From contig JAMOAC010000259.1 of the NCBI GenBank assembly GCA_023621975.1, positions 1-9,074 on the forward strand: a stretch of 9,074 bases of DNA, given 5' to 3'. The stretch is from Bacillota bacterium. GTDB taxonomy: Bacteria > Bacillota_A > Clostridia > Acetivibrionales > DUMB01. A program made the translations under genes and the position numbers. Position 1 is the first letter of the stretch. The number at the start of each line of letters is the position of its first letter. Positions 1 through 6,506 of the stretch are shown in pieces. Under the pieces are notes generated by a model. It did not search any database. It saw only the letters and a program-made list of their open reading frames with translations, and was not told where the DNA came from.

Positions 1-1800
1 TTCTACGGTATAGCCGATAAAAGAAGCCTGGGATATCATTATTCCTATCAGCATTACAACTATACATACCTGGTATATAAATACGTAACCCTGACCGGAG
101 ACGTGGATTTTCTCAATGAAAAGCTTCGGAACGGGCAGAGTGTGATAGAGAACCTGAGCGCACAGGCTGATTACATAGCAAATGTGCTGGATTTTGATTT
201 CGGAGCGCCATGGGAAACTCTTGAATGCGTGGAAGGCTATATTAAGGATATTCCCGACCTTACGGCAAACACGTACGGAATGGCTGACAAAATAAAAGAA
301 ATGGCGCTTGTAGCGGGAAGAAAGGATCTGGCATGCGAAATGGATCTTATTAAGGACCGGGCTTACAATAAGCTGCAAACCCTGTGGGATTCTGAAGCAA
401 AGTGGTTTAAGAGCTATCAGGGCAAGCTTGTTTATTCATGCCAGGTCTTTTTAAGCATTTTTTCAGGTGCTTTGACAAAGGAACAGGAAAGCGGCCTTCT
501 GGAAAGGATCGGAGATTTTATAGACGGAAGGGGAGTAAAATCACTGCCGGTCTATGACAGCCATTTTGTTGTCAGGTCACGTGGTGACTTTAACGGCCCT
601 GCCAGTTACTCGGGAACTCCGGGTGAATTCCTTAATATTTTAAGTATGACAGGCATGAAAAAGGAACTGTATGACCTGACAAAAGGAATCAGCCAATGGT
701 GGCAATGGAGGCCTTTCCAGCCTCAGGGAATTGATTCTGTTACAGGGTACGGAGTCGGCCTGATTTCCTACGAAGGTACAAACAACTGCGCTTCAGTTTA
801 TATGTCGGCGGTACCTATGAATATGATCGGCATAAGACCGTCTTTAGGTGGCATAGATATTTATGACTGTTATCCTGATGAATGGAATAATGCCTCAGGC
901 AGGGCATTCTTCAACGGCATACGCTATTCGGCCATGGCAAGCCTGCCCCACGGCGGTTTCAAGTACACATTCTATGTAGATAAACCGGCCCTGGGTACGG
1001 CAAGGTATTCATATGCCTCCATATATAAAGCTGATGGCACCTTTATCATGGATTGGTATTGCCAGAGACTGCCTGAGCTTGCTGAAGATACTGTATTCAT
1101 ACTGCATTTCGGAGACTCTGAGCCGCAGGTGACAGAGATTGACGGTATAACCCGCGTAAAACAGGCGGATTTAAATGAATACCTGCTGGAGAATACCTGC
1201 TCCGATATAAGGCTTAAAGTAAACAACAGGGCAGGAAACAGGGAAATTAAATTCAGGGTCAAGAGCCTTCCCGGAATTTGCACTAATGTTTATGTAAACA
1301 AAGTTAAAAAAGGATTGACCCTGACAGCCGACAGTGAAGGATATATTACCTTCATACACAGTATGGCTGTAGGCAGCAGCGATGAGATACATTTTTCATT
1401 CCCGCCGCTGGGATTACCGGATCTGGCACTGTATAAAACAGTCGCTGCAGAAACTTCATTCGGACCTGGCTATGAGGCTTCCAATGCAGTGGATGGCACT
1501 GAAGACACCCTCTGGCTGTCGGAAGAAACAGGCCTGCCCCACTGGATAAAAATAGATCTCGGGCAGCAGTACACAGTCAGCAGGGTGGATATAGTGTGGG
1601 ACGATGCTTTTGGTACCCAATACATTGTACAGGTATCGGAAGACGGCAACAGGTGGAAGGCTGTAGCCAGGCCGTCGGATAACCGGTCAAAGGGAATAAG
1701 GACACATTTGTTCAAGCCTGAATGCGCGCGCTATGTGAGAATATATTGTGCATGGGAAAGCTCCAACAAGATTGGCATACGGAGAATCAGCGTATATTAA
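1..1800 (+). CDS. Six-hairpin glycosidase-like protein with C-terminal discoidin domain (5' partial)
   Basis: The reading frame is open from the first base, so the true start lies upstream of the window; the GTG at 103 is internal. The N-terminal two thirds resembles the catalytic region of (alpha/alpha)6 glycosidases (trehalase/GH63/MGH1-like): alternating helices rich in aromatics, a segment with LTANTYGMADKIKEMA, then a helix ending in LQTLWDSEAKWF. A beta-rich stretch follows (about 1180-1420). The last 125 residues (about 1423-1797) form an F5/8 type C (discoidin, CBM32-like) domain, seen in SNAVDGTEDTLWLS, HWIKIDLGQQYTVSRVDI and ARYVRIY. Such proteins usually act outside the cell on glycans, with the discoidin domain binding sugar. 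I cannot assign catalytic acids or substrate. No clear terminator separates it from deoC. The domain call is firm for discoidin and moderate for the glycosidase fold. Confidence 0.8.
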   Translation, partial: FYGIADKRSLGYHYSYQHYNYTYLVYKYVTLTGDVDFLNEKLRNGQSVIENLSAQADYIANVLDFDFGAPWETLECVEGYIKDIPDLTANTYGMADKIKEMALVAGRKDLACEMDLIKDRAYNKLQTLWDSEAKWFKSYQGKLVYSCQVFLSIFSGALTKEQESGLLERIGDFIDGRGVKSLPVYDSHFVVRSRGDFNGPASYSGTPGEFLNILSMTGMKKELYDLTKGISQWWQWRPFQPQGIDSVTGYGVGLISYEGTNNCASVYMSAVPMNMIGIRPSLGGIDIYDCYPDEWNNASGRAFFNGIRYSAMASLPHGGFKYTFYVDKPALGTARYSYASIYKADGTFIMDWYCQRLPELAEDTVFILHFGDSEPQVTEIDGITRVKQADLNEYLLENTCSDIRLKVNNRAGNREIKFRVKSLPGICTNVYVNKVKKGLTLTADSEGYITFIHSMAVGSSDEIHFSFPPLGLPDLALYKTVAAETSFGPGYEASNAVDGTEDTLWLSEETGLPHWIKIDLGQQYTVSRVDIVWDDAFGTQYIVQVSEDGNRWKAVARPSDNRSKGIRTHLFKPECARYVRIYCAWESSNKIGIRRISVY

Positions 1801-1893
1801 TTATTCATTAATCGCTCATAGATTGATGGTTAATTGTTAATTAACTGCTAATTAATTGCTGTATGCTATATATCCAGAAAATTATTTGTAAAA

Positions 1894-1900
1894 GGGGGGG
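1894..1900 (+). promoter_or_regulatory. Poly-G ribosome binding site setting the deoC start
   Basis: A run of seven G after AAA sits 4 nt before the ATG at 1905. It favours this ATG over the in-frame ATG at 1863, which has no purine-rich site before it. The pure G run, rather than AGGAGG, is slightly unusual and prone to length changes. Confidence 0.6.
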
Positions 1901-1904
1901 TTTG

Positions 1905-2648
1905 ATGTCTTGTGGAAAGAAATTAACAGTAAGGGATATTGCCAAAATGATAGACCATTCTCTGCTCAGGCCGGATATGACCGTCGAGGAAATCATCAAT
2001 GGCTGCAGGCTCGCAAAAGAATATCACGTAGCCTCAGTGTGTGTAAAGCCCAGTGAAGTGGAAATTGCAGTCAGGGAATTAAAGGGCTCTGATGTTTTAG
2101 TCACTACAGTCATTGGGTTCCCGCATGGGTCCAGTACAACTGCAGCCAAGGTTTTCGAAGCCAAAGAGGCTATCGAAGCCGGATGTGCGGAGCTTGACAT
2201 GGTATTGAACATAGGAAGGCTTGTTTCCAAGGATTTTGATTATGTAGAAAAGGATATAAAAGCCGTTGTTGACGTAGCCCATGAAAAAGGTGTAATAGTT
2301 AAGGTAATACTTGAAAATGCATATTTGACTGATGAATTAAAGGAAATAGCCTGCAAAATATGTGAAAGGGCTGGTGCTGATTATGTAAAGACTTCAACCG
2401 GATATGCAAAATCAGGTGCCACCATTGAAGACCTGAAGCTGATGAGAAGATGCACCAGCAGCAAGGTTAAGGTAAAAGCGGCAGGCGGAGTAAGAACTCT
2501 TGACGCTGCTCTTGCTGCAATAGCCGCCGGTGCAGAGAGAATTGGCGCTACAGCTACAAAGGCAATACTGGATGAAGCAGCAGCCAGAGAAGCAGAAGGC
2601 AAGCTTTACGAGGTTGAAGCAGCCGGAGAACTTGGTCAGGGATACTGA
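1905..2648 (+). CDS. deoC: Deoxyribose-phosphate aldolase
   Basis: Cytosolic class I aldolase that cleaves 2-deoxy-D-ribose 5-phosphate to glyceraldehyde 3-phosphate and acetaldehyde in deoxynucleoside catabolism. The 247-residue product has the usual family length and landmarks: IDHSLLRPDMT near residue 16, AELDMVLNIG with the catalytic Asp98, DYVKTSTGYA with the Schiff-base Lys162, and VKAAGGVRT with the proton-relay Lys191. These correspond to Asp102, Lys167 and Lys201 of the E. coli enzyme. The start at 1905 is chosen because a G-rich ribosome binding site precedes it; the frame extends to an ATG at 1863 whose extra 14 residues look non-coding. No deoA/deoB/pdp or deoR neighbour is visible, so it is an isolated copy between a glycosidase and a decayed gene. 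Confidence 0.95.
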   Translation: MSCGKKLTVRDIAKMIDHSLLRPDMTVEEIINGCRLAKEYHVASVCVKPSEVEIAVRELKGSDVLVTTVIGFPHGSSTTAAKVFEAKEAIEAGCAELDMVLNIGRLVSKDFDYVEKDIKAVVDVAHEKGVIVKVILENAYLTDELKEIACKICERAGADYVKTSTGYAKSGATIEDLKLMRRCTSSKVKVKAAGGVRTLDAALAAIAAGAERIGATATKAILDEAAAREAEGKLYEVEAAGELGQGY

Positions 2649-2698
2649 TACTCGGGGTTACTGACATGTTGGCTTTGTCTGGCATGCCGGTGTATAAG

Positions 2699-2705
2699 AA
2701 GGAGG
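2699..2705 (+). promoter_or_regulatory. Intact ribosome binding site in front of a lost start codon
   Basis: AAGGAGG lies 5 nt before a CTG at 2711, where URO-D relatives would begin MEKLTHRERAR. The strong site marks the original start of the broken gene and argues against the ATG at 2666 as the ancestral start. Confidence 0.6.
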
Positions 2706-2710
2706 ATAAT

Positions 2711-3018
2711 CTGGAAAAACTGACGCACAGGGAAAGAGCAAGGCTTGCATTAAATCCCCAGGAGCCGGACCATGTCCCTATAGATTGCGGGGGAAGCACC
2801 TGCAACCTGGTAGATCCGTTATATTTCAAAGTTAAAGAAAAGCAGCTTATCGAGAACCTTATAGATACAGGTTTTGATATACTGAATCCAATTCAGCCGC
2901 TGGCAGAGGGTATGAGCTCAGCGGAGCTCAAGAGGGATTTTGAAGGCAGAATCTGCTTCCACGGTGGATAGATATTCAATACGCACTGCCGAACAGCATT
3001 GAGAAGACAGGCTCTTGA
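2711..3018 (+). pseudogene. Remnant of a uroporphyrinogen decarboxylase (URO-D)-family gene
   Basis: About 100 codons survive of a family normally about 340-390 residues long (cobalamin/corrinoid methyltransferases such as MtaA/CmuA and URO-D relatives). The first part, LTHRERARLALNPQEPDHVP then IDCGGSTC, is a typical N-terminus. From about residue 58 of the open frame (near 2840) the sequence jumps to what is normally the C-terminal region, DTGFDILNPIQPLAEGMS then LKRDFEGRICFHGG, so about 200 codons appear to have been deleted. The frame stops at TAG 2969-2971, but a one-base shift at about 2968 continues the family motif as IDIQYALPNS, ending at TGA 3016-3018. The expected ATG is CTG at 2711. 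It could still be translated as a 101-residue peptide from ATG 2666, but nothing suggests function. It lies 3' of deoC and probably shares its transcript. Confidence 0.8.
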
Positions 3019-3040
3019 GCCAAGGCTGGCTCAAGAGCCT
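3009..3040. terminator. Hairpin between convergent genes, probable bidirectional terminator
   Basis: AGGCTCTTGAGCC and GGCTCAAGAGCCT form a perfect 13-bp inverted repeat around a 6-nt loop. It lies after the URO-D remnant on the + strand and after the SLH/BsuPI gene on the - strand. Neither side has a clean T-run (TTAAAACTTTA on the + side, TGTCTTCTC on the - side), so terminator strength is uncertain. Confidence 0.55.
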
Positions 3041-3066
3041 TAAAACTTTACCTGGCTTTAAAGCAC

Positions 3067-3100
3067 TACCTTAATTCTGCTTTACCTTAATTCTGCTTTA
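3067..3100. repeat. Tandem duplication of a 16-bp unit over a stop codon
   Basis: ACCTTAATTCTGCTTT occurs twice head to tail, with shared flanking T and A. The inner copy holds the last codons and stop (K-Q-N-stop on the - strand) of the neighbouring gene; the outer copy lies just downstream. It looks like a replication-slippage duplication that left the protein end unchanged. Confidence 0.8.
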
Positions 3101-4088
3101 TTTCTGACAAGTCAAACTCCAGTATGGTTTTTAACTGGCTTTTATCTATTTTTTCACCTTCCCCTTCCGGTAGAACCAAAATCTCAATTTCAGCCTTATA
3201 TTTTCCGGAAGTTAATTTTTCACCGGCTTTGTTTGTCATATCCCACGTATCCTGCCATTTTAACGATTCACCCGGATTGATTGTTCTTGCCACAATTGCC
3301 ATTGTAAAGAACTTGCCGTCTGAGTATCTGTAAACCTCTTCGCCTTTTTCATCGGTTATGGTTATTTCAAACTGCTGCCCTGAACCAAATAACAATTCTT
3401 TCGGTTCGTTATAGTGATTGATCAGTTCGAAATCGAATATCATTTTACCGTCTTTTATTTCATAACTGCCTTTTGTTTCAAACCTTTCTTCTTCAACAGG
3501 GTCCTGCCTTGAATTCAGGTCATTTTTAATAGCTTCCTGTGTATTGCTGATTAAGGCTGCCAGTTCACCGTAAGTAACTCCAGCTTTTGGATCAAAAATT
3601 CCTCCGCCTTTACCTATTGCTATTTTTTTCATATTGGCCAAAGTTATGGCGTGATTGTATTTTGGGTCTATTTCGTGTGTATCTGTATAAATTAACATGA
3701 GAATAACAGCAATATCATCCAAATCCTGACCTGTTTTTTCCGCCCATATTTTCATAAGGTCGTAAACGACGGCTTCCCTGGTCATTGCATCAGGCTTCCT
3801 GTCATATTCCTTATCAATTGTCAGCCTCACAATATTAATATAATCTTCTTCTGTGATATAATCCTCCAGGCCTTTGCCTTCAAATATTGATTCTACGTCA
3901 TAGTTTTCCGACAACCGTTCAATATATGGCATAGCCCAGTGTTTGTACTGGTAACTGATAGGGATAGGTTTTGCAATATCATCTGCTGATATGATTTGCA
4001 TGTTTGCAGCCTGCACAAATGACGGAGCTGCTAAAAATACACATAAAGCTCCTGTTATGACGGTATTTCTGAGTGCATTCTTTTTCAT
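3087..4088 (-). CDS. Secreted protein with SLH-like repeats and a C-terminal BsuPI-like domain
   Basis: The 333-residue product begins with a clear signal peptide: MKKNALR, a hydrophobic core, and probable cleavage after PSFVQA near residue 27. Residues about 47-187 resemble degenerate S-layer homology repeats, for example YKHWAMPYIERLSENY and later IAIGKGGGIFDPKAGVTYGE, which would tether it to the cell wall. Residues about 213-305 match the pattern of the BsuPI (intracellular proteinase inhibitor-like) beta-sandwich: FELINHYNEPKELLFGSGQQ, YRYSDGKFFTMA, NPGESLKWQDTW and LTSGKYKAEIEI. BsuPI domains were first described as inhibitors of Bacillus intracellular proteases, but here the domain is exported, so a surface role is inferred. 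A strong AGGAGGGAG site (4095-4103) precedes the ATG. The gene appears monocistronic and converges on the deoC group. Confidence 0.8.
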   Translation of the reverse strand: MKKNALRNTVITGALCVFLAAPSFVQAANMQIISADDIAKPIPISYQYKHWAMPYIERLSENYDVESIFEGKGLEDYITEEDYINIVRLTIDKEYDRKPDAMTREAVVYDLMKIWAEKTGQDLDDIAVILMLIYTDTHEIDPKYNHAITLANMKKIAIGKGGGIFDPKAGVTYGELAALISNTQEAIKNDLNSRQDPVEEERFETKGSYEIKDGKMIFDFELINHYNEPKELLFGSGQQFEITITDEKGEEVYRYSDGKFFTMAIVARTINPGESLKWQDTWDMTNKAGEKLTSGKYKAEIEILVLPEGEGEKIDKSQLKTILEFDLSEIKQN

Positions 4089-4215
4089 AATGAACTCCCT
4101 CCTGTAATTTTTTATCCTAATTTTTCATCAGCTAGTAATATTGACGTTAATAAAAATAATTTGTTCCTTTTTTTCGTAGTCAGATTTTAAAGTATAAAAA
4201 TGCAGAAGGCTGAAA

Positions 4216-4248
4216 TTGCATAAAAAGAAATGAATGGTGGTATATAAT
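4216..4248 (+). promoter_or_regulatory. Candidate promoter of the hemerythrin gene
   Basis: A consensus TATAAT (4243-4248) sits 27 nt before the ATG at 4276. The only -35-like hexamer, TTGCAT (4216-4221), is 21 nt upstream, longer than ideal. Transcription starting near 4255 would leave a short leader carrying the AAGGAGG site and would exclude the in-frame ATG at 4234. Confidence 0.4.
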
Positions 4249-4263
4249 CCTTATAAAAACAAT

Positions 4264-4270
4264 AAGGAGG
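4264..4270 (+). promoter_or_regulatory. Ribosome binding site setting the hemerythrin start
   Basis: AAGGAGG lies 5 nt before ATG 4276. The upstream in-frame ATG at 4234 overlaps the candidate promoter and has no such site. Confidence 0.75.
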
Positions 4271-4275
4271 ACATT

Positions 4276-4827
4276 ATGAGCTGTATAGATTTGATGGTGG
4301 AGGAGCATAGAAACATCAAAAGGATGCTTGCCGTAATCAGGAAGTACTGCTACAGGATATTGAAGAATGAACAAGTGCAATATGAAGACTTTTTCACGAT
4401 AATTGATTTTGTGAGAAACTATGCCGATAAACATCACCACGGAAAGGAAGAAGAGCTGTTGTTTAACAGAATGATGAACGAACTGGGGCCTGCTGCCGAA
4501 AAGCTTGTCAGGCACGGAATGTTGGTTGAGCACGACCTTGGCAGGTTGTATATGCAGGAGCTGGAGGCTGCCGTAAAAAGAGTAATTGGCGGAGATGACG
4601 AGGCCAGGCTTGATGTGATTGCCAATGCCGTTTCTTATACACATCTGCTGCACAGGCATATTGAAAAGGAAGACTCCGTGGTGTACAAATATGCTCAAAA
4701 CAACTTTCCAAAAAGCACCATGGAAGCGATTGAACTTGATTGTGACCGGTTTGAGAGAGAAGCACGCCAGAGTAATGTACAGCAGAAATATCTTGATATA
4801 TTGGATGAATTAGAGGCAAAGGTGTAA
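4276..4827 (+). CDS. Hemerythrin HHE cation-binding domain protein
   Basis: The 183-residue protein is an all-helical hemerythrin-like domain expected to hold a non-heme di-iron centre. Visible candidate ligands occur in the right order: His11 (VEEHRNIKRM), the His53-His55 cluster with Glu58/Glu59 (ADKHHHGKEEELLF), His86 (VEHDLG), and His123/His126/His128 with Glu132/Asp133 (THLLHRHIEKEDSVVYKYA). The family binds O2 or senses/detoxifies oxygen and NO species, plausible for an anaerobe; the exact role here is inferred. It has no signal peptide, so it should be cytosolic. The start follows the ribosome binding site, giving MSCIDLMVEEH. It appears to be a single-gene transcript, divergent from the SLH/BsuPI gene and followed by a repeat array and strong terminator. 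Its stop codon lies in the first repeat unit. Confidence 0.9.
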   Translation: MSCIDLMVEEHRNIKRMLAVIRKYCYRILKNEQVQYEDFFTIIDFVRNYADKHHHGKEEELLFNRMMNELGPAAEKLVRHGMLVEHDLGRLYMQELEAAVKRVIGGDDEARLDVIANAVSYTHLLHRHIEKEDSVVYKYAQNNFPKSTMEAIELDCDRFEREARQSNVQQKYLDILDELEAKV

Positions 4828-5052
4828 CAATGCAGCATAGCAGTATATAAGCACACATGCATTTACAAGTTGCGCAAAAAGCGAATATAAATGGATGACA
4901 TAAACATCCGATGCAGACATCAGGTATGAAAGGTAGGCATAAACAGCAGGTGAAAACGACAGATTTTAAGCAGTATGTGTAAACAGCAGTTAAAAGCGTG
5001 AATGAAACGGTATATGTAAACAACGGGGTTAAATAACGGCGAAAACAGTGCC
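4822..5052. repeat. Degenerate tandem array of about six 37-40-bp units
   Basis: This stretch has no credible gene. It shows a recurring TAAACA core at 4901, 4940, 4980 and 5017 (spacing 39, 40, 37), with weaker versions TTTACA at 4862 and TAACA at 4825. Two units share the exact 10-mer TAAACAGCAG (4940 and 4980), each followed by an A-rich (T)AAAA-CG segment. Further matches between units include AGCAGTAT (4839 and 4969). There are no unique spacers between units. The array begins over the hemerythrin stop codon and ends at the terminator stem. The remaining 5104-5184 stretch holds only the terminator tail and the GH16 leader; I see no convincing promoter there. Confidence 0.65.
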
Positions 5053-5109
5053 AGAACGGGGTAAGATTATTCAGTATCAAACTGAATAATTTTATCCCGT
5101 TCTCTTTTT
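5053..5109 (+). terminator. Strong intrinsic terminator
   Basis: A 23-bp stem (5053-5075 with 5081-5103, two G-U pairs in the RNA) encloses the 5-nt loop ATCAA and is followed by CTCTTTTTG. It ends the hemerythrin/repeat transcript and isolates the downstream GH16 operon, unless it acts as an attenuator in that operon's leader. Confidence 0.85.
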
Positions 5110-5184
5110 GTACAAATTGTGCATTTTTAACTCTATCCCTTCATATACATTAGTATGAAATTTACAAGAGAAGAGTGTGAAATC

Positions 5185-6204
5185 ATGAAAAAAACGCTTG
5201 TTAGGCTTATAGCCGTGCTGGCCTTTGTGGGAATATTAACTTTATACATTTTATATGTGCTGGAAAATTTACCGTCCATCTTGCAGACGGGCAACTCAAA
5301 AAATGCCACTGATGATTCTCAGATACAACTTTCAACTGTAGTGGAATCAGATGATACTGCTGCTGATAAAGAAGCTGATGTCAAAACCGGTAACGAAGAC
5401 GGTGCCATGGCTGGTAATGAAACTAATGACGGAGATGATTTCAAACCTGATGATGGGGTTGATGACACTAATGTCGTATCCGGGGAACCTGATGCCCAGG
5501 GAAAGGTACTTGCCGACTCCCGGGAGAGAGGTAACGAAAATGGGGAGCCAGGACAGACCGATGCCATGCCTGACCGGGAAGGCAGCGTAGAGAATGATGT
5601 ATGGCGAGCGGTCAATCGGCGTGACAGCTACAATAACGAACTTCAGTATTATACCCAGGATAACGTTACTTTGGATAATGGGCGCATTACAATTATTACA
5701 AAGAAGGAAAAAAAGGAAGATAAAAATTATACTTCAGGAATGGTTGTAAGTAAATATGCATATTTGTACGGATATTTTTCATTTCGCATAAAAGTTTCGG
5801 AAGGCAAAGGCCTTTTTCCTGCAATATGGCTTTTGCCGGCAGAAGATAAAAAATTACCTGAGATAGATATATTTGAGATGATTGGCAGTTATCCGACGGA
5901 GTTCTATGGTGTTTTGCATTACGGGAGCACCGCAAAGCCTCAAAGGGAATATTTCTGTGAAAAGGTCGCAAAAAAGGAATTTTATGAGGTTGCACTCAAA
6001 TGGACAAAGAACGAATTAAGCTGGTATATTGACGGACGGCGTGTTTTTCGAACGGACAAGGGTATTCCCAATGAGCCCATGTATTTAATAATAAACCAGG
6101 CAATAGGCGGCAACTGGCCGGGTAAGCCTGATGACACCAAGCTTCCTGCAACATTTATAGTAGAACCCATAACACTGGAACCGGAGTTGAGTATAGAGCT
6201 ATGA
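5185..6204 (+). CDS. Membrane-anchored GH16 beta-glucanase
   Basis: The 339-residue protein starts MKKTLVRL and has one N-terminal hydrophobic segment (about residues 5-27), then an acidic, low-complexity linker rich in D/N/G/E (to about 135). The remainder is a GH16 domain: NNELQYYTQDNV, YTSGMVVSKYAYLYGYFSFR, GLFPAIWLLPA and LPEIDIFEMIG. Catalytic residues are Glu226 (nucleophile), Asp228 and Glu231 (acid/base). The ExDxxE spacing is the beta-bulge, laminarinase-like type, so an outward-facing endo-beta-1,3(-1,4)-glucanase is expected; substrate is inferred. The usual C-terminal strand (DYVRVYQ-like) is replaced by VEPITLEPELSIEL. The start at 5185 is preferred over ATG 5155, which precedes the basic signal-anchor N-terminus by ten hydrophilic residues; neither has a strong ribosome binding site. 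Its stop overlaps the GT2 start (ATGA), implying a joint role in making or trimming a glycan. Confidence 0.88.
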   Translation: MKKTLVRLIAVLAFVGILTLYILYVLENLPSILQTGNSKNATDDSQIQLSTVVESDDTAADKEADVKTGNEDGAMAGNETNDGDDFKPDDGVDDTNVVSGEPDAQGKVLADSRERGNENGEPGQTDAMPDREGSVENDVWRAVNRRDSYNNELQYYTQDNVTLDNGRITIITKKEKKEDKNYTSGMVVSKYAYLYGYFSFRIKVSEGKGLFPAIWLLPAEDKKLPEIDIFEMIGSYPTEFYGVLHYGSTAKPQREYFCEKVAKKEFYEVALKWTKNELSWYIDGRRVFRTDKGIPNEPMYLIINQAIGGNWPGKPDDTKLPATFIVEPITLEPELSIEL

Positions 6205-6473
6205 TTACGATTATTGTTTCTATTGTAACATTTTTGAGTACATTTTTTGCCATATACCATTTGCTCAGTTCTTTTAAATACAGGAAGGAACCTTTGATAA
6301 AGACCGGCAATCAATTAGGCTTTTCCATTATTATCCCCTGTTACAATGAGGCGAGGATTCTTCCGAATACCATAGCGGGGTTGCTAAAGCAGGACTATTC
6401 CAACCTGGAAGTCATTTTTGTCAATGACGGTTCGGAAGATGATACGATAAAAATTTTGACTGAGCTGCTGTAA
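6201..6473 (+). CDS. N-terminal part of a family 2 glycosyltransferase, cut by an in-frame TAA
   Basis: Ninety codons encode an N-terminal membrane segment (about residues 2-24) and the beginning of a GT-A nucleotide-sugar-binding fold: FSIIIPCYNEARILPNTIAG, then VIFVNDGSEDDT with the UDP-binding Asp76. The TAA at 6471-6473 stops it before the DxD and QxxRW motifs, so this piece cannot catalyse on its own. The frame downstream is the same (difference from 6201 divisible by three) and continues the enzyme at once, so this is one gene interrupted by a nonsense codon. Its ATG overlaps the GH16 stop, suggesting translational coupling. No strong ribosome binding site of its own is visible. Confidence 0.85.
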   Translation: MITIIVSIVTFLSTFFAIYHLLSSFKYRKEPLIKTGNQLGFSIIIPCYNEARILPNTIAGLLKQDYSNLEVIFVNDGSEDDTIKILTELL

Positions 6474-6506
6474 ACGAGGGCGTACCAGGGCGAGGACAGA
6501 ATCTAC

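Noticed and set aside
1..102. GTG at 103 as a genuine start of the glycosidase-like gene
   Set aside because: The frame stays open to base 1 with similar composition and aromatic-rich sequence, and no ribosome binding site precedes the GTG.
4822..5052. CRISPR-like array
   Set aside because: Units are diverged head-to-tail copies without unique spacers, the conserved core is only 6-10 bp, and no cas gene is nearby.
4508..5080. A 190-codon, cysteine-rich - strand open frame across the end of the hemerythrin gene and the repeat array
   Set aside because: It is antisense to the well-supported hemerythrin gene, its periodic Cys/Tyr/Leu content simply mirrors the repeat units (about 39 bp, mostly divisible by three), and it starts inside the terminator stem without a clear ribosome binding site.
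5053..5184. Riboswitch in the GH16 leader, for example c-di-GMP type
   Set aside because: The hairpin is a simple long stem with a T-run and is best read as the terminator of the upstream unit; no conserved aptamer core was recognised in the preceding bases.
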